This document shows, piece after piece, positions 12,190 through 25,100 of a stretch of DNA of 64,000 nucleotides. The notes beneath the pieces are model-generated. The model saw only the letters and a program-made list of their open reading frames with translations, did not search any database and was not told the DNA's origin. The stretch comes from Gerris lacustris (taxonomy: Eukaryota > Arthropoda > Insecta > Hemiptera > Gerridae), in assembly GCA_951217055.1 (NCBI GenBank), contig OX578283.1:3412203-3476202 (forward strand), read 5' to 3'. Each line of letters starts with the position of its first letter. The first letter of the stretch is position 1. Both the position numbers and the translations under genes were made by a program.

Positions 12190-14250
12190 TGTAAAAATAA
12201 CAAAATAAGTAAATAAAAATAAAAAGCAGAATTACAAGGGGGGTTGAAATAAAAAAATAACTAAACATTGCTCTTTCCCATATGATGGTAAAATTTGAAA
12301 ATGTTTATTTTGAGAAAAATAAACTAGATAGCAGATAAAAACTCCAAATATTTAATAATATTTGTATGAATTTTCAAAATGCTATTTTGAACATGTTATT
12401 GGATTTTTTTATTACTGGTCTTATATTACTTTGCTTTGTAAGTTTCATCGCACATTTCCGTTTCTCCAATTTTGAACCCCTTCCTGTGATTCAATCTTCC
12501 CCAAATTTTGCACATAGATACAACTAAGGTGAAGAATACAGAAACCAAAAAAACAAAAAAGGTTGAAAATAAGAGGTTTTGAAAAATGGCATTTTTATAT
12601 TAATTATTTATTCTATTATAAAGGTACAGTAAAACCTCATTGTATCCAACAGGTAAAACAATTATAATACACAAAAAAATAAAGGTACCTCAGTCAGTCA
12701 GTATTTATTTATTTATTTACATACTTTAATTAAAATGCAGGATCTCCTTACAGGTGAGTATGCATGCAATGCTATGAGATAAGTAATCTAACACAGTAAC
12801 AATAAATATTACTGGAAAACAATTTCAAATTGATAACAACTAAAACTAAATAACTTGGCAAAAAAACATTGACAAAATAATGAACAAATTATAAACAATA
12901 AAACTAACTAGGAATAATAACAGCACCGATAACAGAATTCATATTCAAAATATTGTAAACATTGAATATAAAATTAACATATGGACACACTTTTTTTCCA
13001 TCGTTACACCCTAATTATGCATAATGAAATTTTTTTTAAATTAATCTTACATTATTTTAAAGAAGTTACATTTGATTTGGTATTACTCTATATTCATTGA
13101 TTAAAGATTTATTATTATTCTTGCGGGCTAAACTGGTCCCGTGGCTCGACTACTTGTTTATTGGTTATAATTATTTTCATTGTTTTATTGTTGATATAAT
13201 TTTGTTTTAAAGTGTCACAAATTCTCTTACGAGAAATATAGGAGCAATATTATAGAATAAAGATTATCAAAGTCTCCGTAAGAGAGTTGTTTTTAAAGTT
13301 CTGTTATAAGAGTCACTCTCGCTGCAAAGTAGAAAATGTTACGGCAGCGACAATTATTATGGCTTTATTCTTATTTTTTATTACCTTATAATTAATATTG
13401 TTATCATCAATGGACTAATATTATTTTTCTGTAACATAATTATCTGCAAGATTCTTATACTGATAAGATTGCAGTCAGTTAGTAACTAAAGAAATAAAAA
13501 GGAAGCAAACAGTAGAAAATAATTAGTTTTCCAAACAAAAATGGAAAATCAATGAAAGCAATCAACATGAACCAGGACCTTCTTGCCCTAAAGAGTAATG
13601 CAGTGTATTTTTCAATTAAACCTATGTTTAAACTATTTATTATTTTATGTGGGTAAATACTTTTTACAGTTAACTAGGTATAATGTGGGCGATGGCCGTC
13701 TCGTAGTTTTAAAGTTAAAACACATATCAAAAGACCAATATCAAATTAACAGTTAAAATAAGGTACTATAAGTTATGTACAATAGTTAAAAGTATGTTGT
13801 TCTGGGTACTATAATGAACATATAAAACAAAATTCGTAAGTACTAAGGCAATTACCATATAAATATGATAGTTTATGTTGGTAACTTATAATTTCACATC
13901 ATATTATAGAATAAGCACGGTTTTTATTTGCAGTTTGTTCGCTAATACATGGACAGGCCTAAGAAATAACGTTGATGTAGTGCTAAGTTCAACTCGATCG
14001 ATCTATAATAATAAGACAATTCACTGCCTTACCGAATTATTAACTGTTAAAAACTAGTTAATAACAGTTTTGTCATCATTGTAATTGATCGTTATCAATC
14101 AACAATTAATATAAAATACATATAAATAGAAACAAAAGAATGCTCGTTAAGAAGGTTACAGTAACGGACGGAAAAATAAACCTTATTGAACGTCTAACAA
14201 AAATAATGATTACAAAAAGAATTTATAAATATATTTAAAAAGGAAGTTAC
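12190..14250. other. Probable intron of the minus-strand gene
   Basis: Lies between the two candidate minus-strand exons. It is AT-rich, with a pogo-like terminus at about 12626 (CAGTAAAACCTCATTG) and a segment at 13120-13360 of more even composition (GCGGGCTAAACTGGTCCCGTGG). No exon recognised. Confidence 0.35.
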
Positions 14251-14254
14251 TTAC

Positions 14255-14410
14255 TTTAATAAAGTCTGGCAAAATGGCGTGAATCTTTTAAAATCGAAAT
14301 AAATCATGCAGCTTTTCACTTCAAGATAATTTTTTTAACTTTAATCTAACGGAAAATAATTTCGTTTGAATGTGACAAATGGCGGAGATTAAATTAAATG
14401 GCAACACTGC
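14255..14410 (-). other. Probable untranslated first exon and promoter of the minus-strand gene
   Basis: On the minus strand the stretch ends CCAGACTTTATTAAA|GTAAGT, a consensus donor. It lies in a pocket that contains GGCGTGAATC, ATGGCGGAG-like and GGCAACACTGCA motifs, all less AT-rich than the surroundings. The upstream limit (transcription start) is a guess. Its distance and orientation suit exon 12020-12188. Confidence 0.35.
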
Positions 14411-14987
14411 ATCTTTGAAGATTCGACTAGATCTAAGTTTAGTGCTTAAATACGTAAATATTATATTACTAAAGAATTATTAATTAAAGAACTTGATTAA
14501 AATTGTTTGCTAATAATTAAAAGAAATAATTTATTTATAAAATTAAACAAAAAATTATCAAAGTTCATTAATAAAACAGGAGTTTTTGGTAAACTCAAAA
14601 ATTCTAAATGAGTCTCTCTTGGAACTTAACATCACAAAATAATAAAGTACATTCTTTTAGACTTAACAAAGAATCTAATATTATTTAATTAGATTAAATC
14701 TTTATCATGATTCCTAATAAGAAACCATTCAAGTGTTTAGTTTGGTGATTAACATTAACTGATAAAAAATGTTTTTAACACACGAGGGGGGGGGGGGGGG
14801 GGGATGTTGTATGATAATAAAAATTCTCATTAATAACTTTTCTTCTTTTCTTTTCAAATAAACTATGTCTAACCTTCTTGAGCTAAACACAATTTAAGAG
14901 TTTGACAAGATTCGCGAGAACTGACAATATAAACCCACTCTTACCTTACATTTTGAACGGTTCGAAGCAAATTATTGAAACTTGGGG

Positions 14988-15968
14988 AGGATCCTGACTA
15001 GAAGCTAAAAACCACGAAAATTTTTTGCGCCGGAAAGTTATAGTCATGTTATAGTTGAACTCAACAACAGGTTATAATGATAGTTTTTATTTACCGTATC
15101 AGTTTTAAGTTATGTTTCTTCTTCCTTAGCAAATTTTCATTGGAGTAATTTACTAATGTGCCTATTATATTGCCATATTTCATTTTTTCTTTCATTAATA
15201 AAAAGAAATATTGTTTTGATCAAAATTGTTTCACTCCCTTTCAAGAAAATAGTGAGAAAGAGAGCTCGTACTTCACCAATTTTTAAGTTCTGCAAAAACA
15301 CTAAAAACGTTAGTGTGAACACAGACTCCTCGAAATAGAAAAGAAAAACTTTCTTTTGCCAGAATACAGTAATAATTCGTGAATATATATTTCTAAAGAA
15401 TTTCATTAATGTAAAAGAGTACTGTAATTTATGTGAAAAAATCAAAACAATTTTGACTTATGTAAGAAACGGTGGAAAATTAAATAAATTTACAACCATA
15501 CGAAATTGGCAGTCTATTTCTCCTTTATTTATTTTTATTTTTTACAACAATAAAGGGAATAATGCAGCTTTTATGAAATTTAAGTGAGCTGTTTTGTTGA
15601 TTTCAAAGATTAATGTGATTATATCAACGTTAATTTATACTCCGGGTACGGGGTATAATGAGGAGTATTTTTCTTAAAGTAGTTCCCTTTTCTTGCTTCC
15701 TACAAATACTTAAATGTTACCTAATACTTAAAAATGATTTACTACATTTTACAATTTATTTATTAATTACCTACTATTATACAGATAAATACTAAAAAAA
15801 TAAACCCATAACAACTATTCAGTAAACCCATACTCCATACAACGTTCACGAGTTATAAGTTATAACCTTCTCTTGTGGTTGAGGTTCAATTGTAACCTAT
15901 TATCTAGAATTGTAACCTCCCGGCGCAAAACTTTTTCGTGGTATTTAGCTTCTAGTGGATCCTGTACC
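14988..15968. mobile_element. DNA transposon with about 45-bp terminal inverted repeats, unclassified
   Basis: The left end (AGGATCCTGACTAGAAGC then CCACGAAAATTTTTTGCGCC) is complementary, with a few mismatches, to the right end at about 15918-15968. The interior is AT-rich with no recognised protein; the longest minus-strand frame (102 codons) looks like chance. Target duplication not resolved. Confidence 0.6.
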
Positions 15969-16335
15969 ATGCAAAGAGAAAGAGGAGTTTATTTTCATGT
16001 TATCGCGCACTAGGGCAACCCAGAGATAAATGGGCAACCATCCTTTTTGCCCCTAGGCCACCCAACTCCAAAATTTCAAATTGGAATGTATATTATCGAT
16101 AGCATATTTGGATTCTATGGCGAAAAAAATAAACTTTTACTTTAAACCTTTCTTTCTATTGCCAATAGGAGCAAAGATAGAAAAAAATAACCATCCCGAA
16201 AATAGTAAAATAATGAAATTTGTATCTTTGACAAATCTAAACGGTCAGCAGGGCCGCTAAAAGGATTTATGGGCCCTAGGCAAGTTAGCATTTGGACCCC
16301 TTTGAACAAATTATGGCGGGGGGTCCGGGAGTATT

Positions 16336-16800
16336 TTTAGGGTCCGTAGGCAAAACCAAGGACTCTTATATTTGCCTGCGTGTGTCTGTCTGTCCGTCCG
16401 TCTGTCGCCTGCTCTCACGGCTACATCTTTCGTCCGATGACTTTGAAATTTGGCATGTATAAGTCTTGTATCTTCCCACACATGTTAAAAATATAGCGAC
16501 TTAAAAAAAAATATTTTTCAAAAAAATTAGGGTAAAAAAAGGGTTACATTTTTTTTTTCGAGACACCGTGAGGAGTATCATATAAAAGGGTACGTCGAGC
16601 TGATTACAAAAATATATAATTCTTTGGTTATAACTTTGATATAGGGCGAGCGTAGGCAAGTTTGAAGTTGGTGTGAAGCTTGTCCCCCCCCCCCTCTATC
16701 TCGCTTATGTGAAGTGCAAAAAATCTGAAAAAATTCTTGAACATTCTTCGACCAAAAGTAAAGATACCTCTTTTTGGAAATTTCAAAAAAAGGATTTTTT
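16336..16800 (+). repeat. Interspersed repeat D (forward, 5' two thirds)
   Basis: Starts at AGGGTCCGTAGGCAAAACCA and reaches just past the CCCCCCCCCCTCTATCTCGC tract. Just upstream (about 16253-16330) is a hAT-like terminus CAGGGCCGCTAAAAGG followed by GGGCCCTAGGCAA. Confidence 0.62.
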
Positions 16801-17247
16801 TTTTTTTATTGACAGTTTAACCAAAATGGGCTAAAAAAAAAAAAAAATAATTGAGCTGTTATTAAATTTAAAATTAATATTTTTTTTTTACAAGTCAACT
16901 GAAATCTACAATGTTTATACTTTTACAACATATAGTGGATATGGGTAAAATATTGGAGGTAGAAAAAAAGGTTTGAAGTAAAATTTTCTTATTTTTTGCC
17001 ATATAGTTCAAATCTGCTATCAAAAATACACATTTTTAATTTTTGGTGGCCTGGGGCAAAATGGGTGGTTGCCCTTAGAGCGCCATAGTATGAAAACTAT
17101 CTTCCGTTTGCATGGTACAGATCCTCCAAGTTTCATTAATTTATCTCAAACTGTTCAAAATTTAAGAGGGGGTGAGACTTTTGGACCACCCTGTATATAT
17201 AGAGAGAAAGTATTGTGTTGGCACGACAATTCAATTTTGATGGTTTT

Positions 17248-18228
17248 TTACTTTCTCATGTAAAGAGAAAGTATTGTGATGGCGCGAAAATTCGATTTTG
17301 ATGGATTTACACGTTTTGAGGTCCCCTGAATCAGAAAAGGATGACGATATAATACTATAATATGTTACCTTAAAATACTTGTCATAATATATTAAACCCA
17401 TACCATTACCATAATTATATTAAAGTTCCTTGTGTTATTTTTTTTCTTTTTATATTCTTTTAATGTTTAGCGTTTATGTGCTCCTTTTGTCATTTTGGAC
17501 AAATATGTTAAATTTTTGTATTTTATTTTATAATTTTATCTTATTTGATGTTATAAAAATATATACTCATGTTCTAATAAATGGGTTACCTTATTCCACC
17601 CAAATAAAGTCTTTATTTGCATTGACATTTTCAAGGGAATGCTCATGGGTCGAATTTGACCCACTGAAGTGTTAATGTCAACCTAACACACCGTAGTAGA
17701 GGAGGGTTAATTTTTAGTAATTTCTTTTTGATAAAATTTACCATAAAAATAACTTCTCCCTCGGAGGTAATCGAACTCGACCTCTTACCCTTTGTAATTT
17801 TTTCAGGAAATTATTTATATGGTGTTAGAGTTAGATTCATATAGAATAGAATAATGGACTACATTTTCTTTTTAAAATCGTTGGAACTATTTTTTATATT
17901 ATCTACAAACTATTTATAACTATTTATATTATTACAATTTTTCCCACTTTTTTGGAGGTAGTGTCTCAAAAATTTAGAGCTAAAATTCATTTCCCGACCT
18001 TACCTTTGAGTATGAAATTTTTAAACATGTCTGCCAAATTTTATCCAACGCGTCTGTCTGTGTGTCTCCTGTCTCCACGCGTCAGCACGACGCACGTGGA
18101 GACACTTCATAATAAAAGACGACAGAAATACATATTTTTAAATCTCTTTTTTAATTCAAGGATTAGGGGACTTTAAAACGCAAGTCACAATAAAATTGTA
18201 AATATCACAATACTTCCTCTCTTTATAT
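17248..18228. repeat. Two fragments of repeat C in opposite orientations
   Basis: 17248-17340 is a forward 5' fragment. 17740-18228 is a decayed reverse copy ending in the complement of the 5' end. The 400 bp between them is AT-rich without recognised features. Other forward fragments are at 22912-23190, 31463-31680 and 61447-61760. Confidence 0.6.
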
Positions 18229-18360
18229 GTACATAAATCTTATAATATGAGAAAGTGTAATATGTAAGGGATATAATATCAAAAATAATTTAACAGAAAA
18301 AAATTATAGAGAAAGAATTATAGAATTATCATAGTGAGATATAAATAGTGAGTGTATAGG

Positions 18361-18572
18361 TATAAAGCGCGGTGTCACACCAGTTTCGCGCCTTCTACAC
18401 CTGATAACAGCAAGTCAGCTCCCTTATTTTCCCTCAACCCCGCTAAAACCTCCCTATCTTGATCCCCCACCACCTTTGCCACCCCAACAATAGTTTAAAT
18501 ATGTTATATTATAAAAAAAATTATCACAGCTGATTTTAATAAAATACAAGACAGTCTACTTCGGTCATTAGT
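18361..18572 (+). promoter_or_regulatory. Possible core promoter and untranslated first exon
   Basis: TATAAAGCGCGG begins at 18361, followed by a more GC-rich stretch (to about 18490) than its surroundings and by AG|GTAACT near 18572, which could be a donor. No convincing acceptor precedes the ATG at 19066 (the nearest AG, GTTAAAGCAG, lacks a pyrimidine tract). Transcription could therefore start here with or without splicing. Inference only. Confidence 0.22.
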
Positions 18573-19065
18573 AGAGGTAACTTCGCGTTCCTTTCTTTTA
18601 ATAAAATTTCATCATTATTTGTTTCTGATTTTTACTATTAATATTTTATTTAAAATTTATACATATTTAATTAATTAAATTAAATTGAAAAGAAGAATCA
18701 ACTAAACTTAATTATATTGTGAAATTCTTCAAATATAGTTTTAAATAATTTATTATATTTTCATATAACTATTAAATTTAACTTTTTTTTAATATTTAAT
18801 TGAATTTAAAGTTATTAATTATTTAATCTTAAATTAAATTTACAATATTTTAAAATAAGAATTGAAAATTAATTTTAAATTTTTAGTTGTGTAGACTAAA
18901 TATCACCTAATTATCCTAATTTTTTTTTATAAAATTGTATAAAATTCTGTTAAAATCAAATAAGATTAACAAATTGTTATAATTTTAAACATATAATAAA
19001 AAAAACGTTAACATAAATTGAGTATGTAGTAATAGAAAAAGTTAAAGCAGTAATCTCAAGACAAA

Positions 19066-19133
19066 ATGGATTCTGGAGGAAGTCAGGAATCTCAGTATAG
19101 CAGTGTTTCCCTCCACAATACTATTTATACCAG
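19066..19133 (+). CDS. RBM46/A1CF-like: Exon 1: start codon and residues 1-22
   Basis: It starts ATGGATTCTGGAGG and reads MDSGGSQESQ..., ending in AG before a GTAAAT donor. The split codon AG|G joins in frame to exon 2. The ATG context (ACAAAATGG) is good for an insect start. The peptide is Ser/Gln-rich and disordered-looking, as the first residues of this family usually are. It is assigned from phase fit and the absence of a better start near exon 2, so it is less certain than the RRM exons. The intron that follows is 7.8 kb and full of transposons. Confidence 0.65.
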
Positions 19134-22100
19134 GTAAATAAACTAAATATTTTTATTGTATTAAATACTCAACAGTACATTTCGTTATTTAGCAAAATCT
19201 TTATAGAGAGCGAAGAATCTTATGTATAGAATATAGGATAAATTAATATGCCTCCCGGCATAACTCCCACGCGCATGACATACACGTTTTTAACAAAGTG
19301 TTTGAACAAAGTTCTCCATAACTCGAGTTAGCGCGCCATTTTTTTCAGTAACTTTTATAAGTTAAGATCTATTGGGCTACACTACAAAATTTAACAAGAT
19401 GGCAAATGGCTAACTTTCCTTAGCCGTAAATTCGATGTTTCGAAAAACGTAGGATGGAAAAACTAAACAAAATTTTTCTCATATAAATGTGTATATGATA
19501 AGTATAATAACCATTAGAGAAAAAGTATTACACCTTAAAAACATGAAACTAAAGATTTATCGAAAACGCTTTGACTTCGTTGAAATACGAATCTAACCAT
19601 ATTAGTCTTTTCCCCGTGAAAAATCTAGTTTCCGACATTACGTACTGATAATAATGAATCAGATTTTGCTAATACATAATTGAAAATAAAGTGTATTAAA
19701 TTATTCAGATTATTACTCCCCTGCATGTTTTTTTTTTACTTTCTCATATAAAGAGAAATTATTGTGATGGCGTAGAAATTCGATTTTGATGGATTTACAC
19801 GTTTTGAGGTCCCATGAGTCTAAAAAAGTGGTTTTTAAAAAATGTCTGTTCAGACGCATGGAGTCTAAACTACTGGGTCGCTTATGACGAAATTTGGCAT
19901 ACATTTTCAAAAAATCACACCCTTGGCGAAATCGAAAAATGAATTTTAGCTCCAAATTGGGGGGGGGGGGGGGGGGGGGCTGGCACCAAAAACTCTGAAA
20001 AAAACGTGATAAAAATTATTTCTTGATAACGGTTCCGACGATTTTGATTAAAAAATTCTAAAATGTAGTCCAAATACGAACCTGACGATATGAGCCGTTT
20101 CCCGGGAAACAGTTCTTGCAAAAATAGCTTTAAATGCAGACGGAGAGAGTCCGGTTTCGATTCCCCACCCAGGAGAAGTTATTTTTATGATACATTTTGA
20201 TGAAATAGAAATAAACTATTAATAATAATTAAATGTACCTACGGAAACTCGAAAACTAATAAATGGAAAACACTGGGCTAAATAATTATGAACTCATATA
20301 TGAGAAAGTTTGTCTGAGTTGACTCGGACGAAATTTTAAGAATATAAATGAATATAATTATTTATATATTTCTTTGTCTAAATAACTATTAACACAAAGG
20401 GATATTTAGCCCATAATGGACTTTGGGACTATGGAATATTAACTTGTTTTTATAAGGGGAGTAACAGTCTAAAGAACATTCCGTACCGTAAACCTTTAGA
20501 TTGTTACTCCCTTCTATTAGGGTTTCGAGGTCGCCCTAGAATAAGGGTTTATTTTTATGCTTTTGTCCATCTGTCGCATCTTCGAGTATATCTCCTACCT
20601 ACTGTAGCTGGAGATTTTAAATTTGGTATGTAGGATAAAAAATTTTGCCCTAAAATAGGATTTTTTTTTGATCGGGGAGCAATTGCAAGCTGATGTCAAT
20701 ATTTTATATTTTTGTGTGGGGTATCATTTTAAAGGTATTGAAATTTAGATCACAAATATCACGATATAAAATATCGCGTTTCCAAAATGGCGGCCATTTT
20801 ACCCCCGAAACAATTAAAACAAAACGCAAAAAAATGTCCCCCCCCCCCACCCAATTAGGCCAATGATATTTCCGGGAGTTAATATGAAATAGTCATATTT
20901 TAGGTGACCGTAATTATGAAGAACCAAAATTTTTATTTTTTGTAATTTTTAAGTTAGGTTCATTTTAAAAGTATTGACATTTTGATCACAAATATATATA
21001 TCACGTTTACAAAAAGGTGGTCATAAGCCAAATAAGTGCACTCCTATTTAGGAGTGCACCTATTTGGCTATCCTTTAGCAATTTAAATTGCTAAAGGATA
21101 ATATATGCACACCTTGCTTCTTGCTTCTCTAAAGTTATTCTCATGTGACTCTTATCAGTGTTGTACTACTTATTTCTAATTACAGGAACAGTGTCGGACT
21201 GGAAGCTTTCTGGGCCCTCGGCAAAAATTTGTCTTGGGCCCCCTCCCACGTTTTAATTTTTATACTGAATACTGAATATACATCATTTTATACATAATTT
21301 TGTAGAGGATTAATTATCAAATATTAACTATGATGTCATAGTCACTACTTATGCCACAATGTTTATTCTTTATATTATATTTTATTTTCTTAAAATAAGA
21401 ATCTAATTTTAAAACATTATAGTCCACAGGCCACCATAAGAAGTGAGTCGCTGATTGATAAAGTTTTCTTACCTTATGGAATCGCTTATTTATGCCTTGT
21501 CCACCGATGAATTGGGTATATGGCAACTGGGCGCTGGGCCATTTCTTTTTTATTGACATGCCAAACATGCCCCTCTGCGAGATCATTGAAAAGGGATAGA
21601 TAAAGTTTTGATTTTCATAGGATCGTTTAATTAAATTATTTAAAAAAACAGTGGTACACGTGGCCACCGATACGAGTGGGCCGTTTGGGGTGTCCACCGT
21701 CCCAAACATGTCGCTCTGCGAGGACGTTGAAAAGAAAACGGCCCACTCGTATCGGTGGCCACGTGTACCACTGTTTTTTAAATAATTTAATTAAACGATC
21801 CTATGAAAATCAAAACTTTATCTATCCCTTTTCAATGATCCCGCAGAGGGGCATGTTTGGCATGTCAATAAAAAAGAAATGGCCCAGCGCCCAGTTGCCA
21901 TATACCCAATTTATCGGTGGACACGGCATAAATAAGCGATTCCATAAGGTAAGAAAACTTTATCAATCAGCGACTCACTTCTTATGGTGGCCTGTGGACT
22001 ATTATTTTACAACATGATGTCAATATATAATAAACGAAAAAGCAAACTTGATTTGAAGAAAATTATTTTGAAGAGACAATAAAGTAGGCTTACATAACAA

Positions 22101-25100
22101 TGAAATTGTGGTTGAAATGGATATGTTAAACATTTTCTTGATATTGTTAAAATAGGATTCGAACGGAGTAACCAAAATCACATAATTCGTTTTTTCCTAA
22201 GTTCGCCCCTTGTACCTGTTAATAATTTGGGTTTATGTGTCTTTCACAGTTCATCAGCATTAAATAACTTGATAATTCCTGCCCGAGAGAATACCTTAGG
22301 CTGATTGACAAAACAGATCATACAAATATTTGATGGGCTTTATCTTGCCAAATACTTGGCAGAAAAAAAATGTTTAAGAACATTTTTTTTTTTTTTTTGA
22401 AAAATCTTATTTCCGACCATATACATTACTTATCGGATCGTCGACCAAAAATGTTCCTAAATTTTAGAGCTGAAAAATCTTGCCACTTTTTTTAGAAAAA
22501 CCTAATTTATAGTCCGAACGTCACCAAATTGGGTATACAGCAGTTATTTGACAATAAACAAAAGGATTCCGAAAAAAAATTATTCCATTTAAACAATTTA
22601 AATCCAGTGATTTCCGGTTACTTTAGATTACCCTAAATTTTTGGGGCTCTCCCGAACGTGCCAAGCCTAGCTGGAGCTCACACTAGTATTTATGCTTATC
22701 GATAATTTATTTCAATTGAATACATCTTACGGCATTGGATAAAAATATTTAAAATCGTGGGCCCTTCCTTGGGCCCCTTGAGCCCGTGGGCCCTCGGCAA
22801 ATGCCGACTTGCCGACCTGGCCAGTCCGACACTGTACAGGAATAATAATAATAAATTGCCTACAAAAGTTTACATAATCACCTGTTGACCACTATTAGAT
22901 GAGTTTAACATTTTTTTATCGTAAACGGTTCCGACGATTTTTATTACCAAAATCTAAAATTTAGTCCATATTTAAATACGAATCTAACCATTAAAGATTT
23001 TTTCCCGGAAAAATCTAGTTCCTGAGCTAAAATTGCTGCAAAGGGTGAGAGGCCGGGTTCGATCCCTCGCCAGAGAAGAATTATTTTTACAGTAAATTTG
23101 GATAAAATGTTCAATAATAATTAAATTCAATCACGAAAACCCGGAATAACTAAACAATGGAAAACACCGGACCAAATAATTGTGGCTTATTGTGCAAAAT
23201 ATTTTGCATAATGGCTTATTGTGCAAAATACTTAGCATAATTTGCATAATGACTACTTCTGATAGCACAAAGTGGCTAAAACTTGGTAGAATTATCTATT
23301 AAACAATAAAGAAAAAATTGCAACTTATTTTAGAACATTTGTACACAAAATGTATGCTCTAAACTAGACCAATTTTTAGGGTCCGTAGGCAAAACCAAGG
23401 ACCCTTATATTTTCCTGCGTGTGTCTGTCCGTCCGTCCTGTCGCCTGCTCTCGCGGCTACACTTTTCGTCCGATCACTTTGAAATTTGGCATGTATGTGT
23501 CTTGTACCTGCCCACATATTTTTAAAATATAGCGACTTAAAAAAAAAAAATTCAAAAAAATTTAAGGGTTAAATTTGTTTAATTTTTTTTCGACAAAATA
23601 CGTTTTTTATAACTTAGGTCATTTCGATGAAAAATACTTTATCAGAAGTTTGTTTATGTGTTTTGAGAATATCAGACCCATAGGATAGTTCAAAGTAAGC
23701 TTTTTAGCATTTTAAAAAACACCAATAGGGTACTACTTAAACTATACAGTGTGGCCTACGGACTCTCGCTATGTGCTGACTAGCACACACTTGACCTGTT
23801 TATAGTATTTTTAAAGTAACAGCTATACAACAGAGCCAGAACTAGGCGTGAGCATGGGGTCAGCCTCCCATGGGCCTCGGGGTAAGGGTAAGGGGGGCCT
23901 CCCTTCCGCTCGGCCAGTTATAAAAAAAAATAATAAAATAAAAATAAATAAATAAAAAATAAAGAATTTTTACTAAAAATGTGAAGTTAGTTTATATTTT
24001 ATTTATTACCATTACAATTATTATTATTATGTGGTAGGTGTAGGTATATTAGTATATTCTTTTCCACATAATAATAATTATTATTTTTTGAGACAGTTGA
24101 TGTTTAATACTTATTAAGATAGTATTATTAATATAAAAACTTGACTTTCAACATGACATTTGACCATTGGGTATTTTAGACTATTAGTGTTTTGTATTAT
24201 GTTTAATTCGATTTTGATGGATTTACACGTTTTGAGGTCCCCTGAGTCCAAAAAAGTGGTTTTTAAAAAATGTCTGTCTGTCGTCTGTGCAGACGCCTGG
24301 AACCTAAACTACTGGGCCGATTTTGACGAAATTTGGCATAAATGTTAAGAAAAATCATACCCCAAGGCGAAATCGAGAATTTTTTTTTAGCTCCAAATTT
24401 AGGGGCGCTACCCCCCAAAAACTCTGAAAAAACGTGAAAAAAAATTTCTCGAAAACGGTTCCGACGATTTTAATTAAAAAATTCTAAAATGTAGTCCATT
24501 TGAATACGAATCCAACGATATAAGCGGTTATCTCGGGAAAAATCTAGTTCCTGAGAAAATAGCTTAAAACACGGATGGAGAGGGGCCGGGTTCGATTGCC
24601 CGCCCAGGAGAAGTTATTTTTGTGATAAATTTTGATGAAATATTCAATAATAATTAAATGTACATCCGAAAATTAATAAATAGAAAACTCTAGGCTAAGT
24701 AATTATGAACTCGTATATGAGAAATTTTGTCTGAGTTGTCTCGGACCGATTTTTTCTCCAAGCATTAAAGTTTCAAAATTTGAATTTTCAACTCAAGTTT
24801 TACGGCTAAAATAATGGCTCTAAGAAAAAAAATTTAAATATTAAGAGATCTTATTTTGAGCCATAAATTCGAAATCCATTCTTTAAAGTATTAATTAAGA
24901 GCAACTATTATTTTCTTTAATTTAATGTATTCATTAAAAGCAACTATTATTTCTCATTTTCAGGCTACTTTTTTTAACGAAATAAGTTTTCTTATGAGGT
25001 AATCTTTTAATAGATGTAGATTTAATTCTCAAATAAAGGAATTTTTATTATTGACACTTTTTTCCCAGACCCATTATTTTAGCTGTAAAACTAAGGTGAA

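Noticed and set aside
15137..15445. 102-codon minus-strand frame
   Set aside because: Phe/Leu/Ile/Lys-rich composition expected of AT-rich DNA, with no motif; it lies inside an unclassified transposon.
21317..22017. Two long frames encoding almost the same peptide on opposite strands
   Set aside because: They are the two arms of one inverted repeat, not two genes; kept only as a feature of the hAT element.
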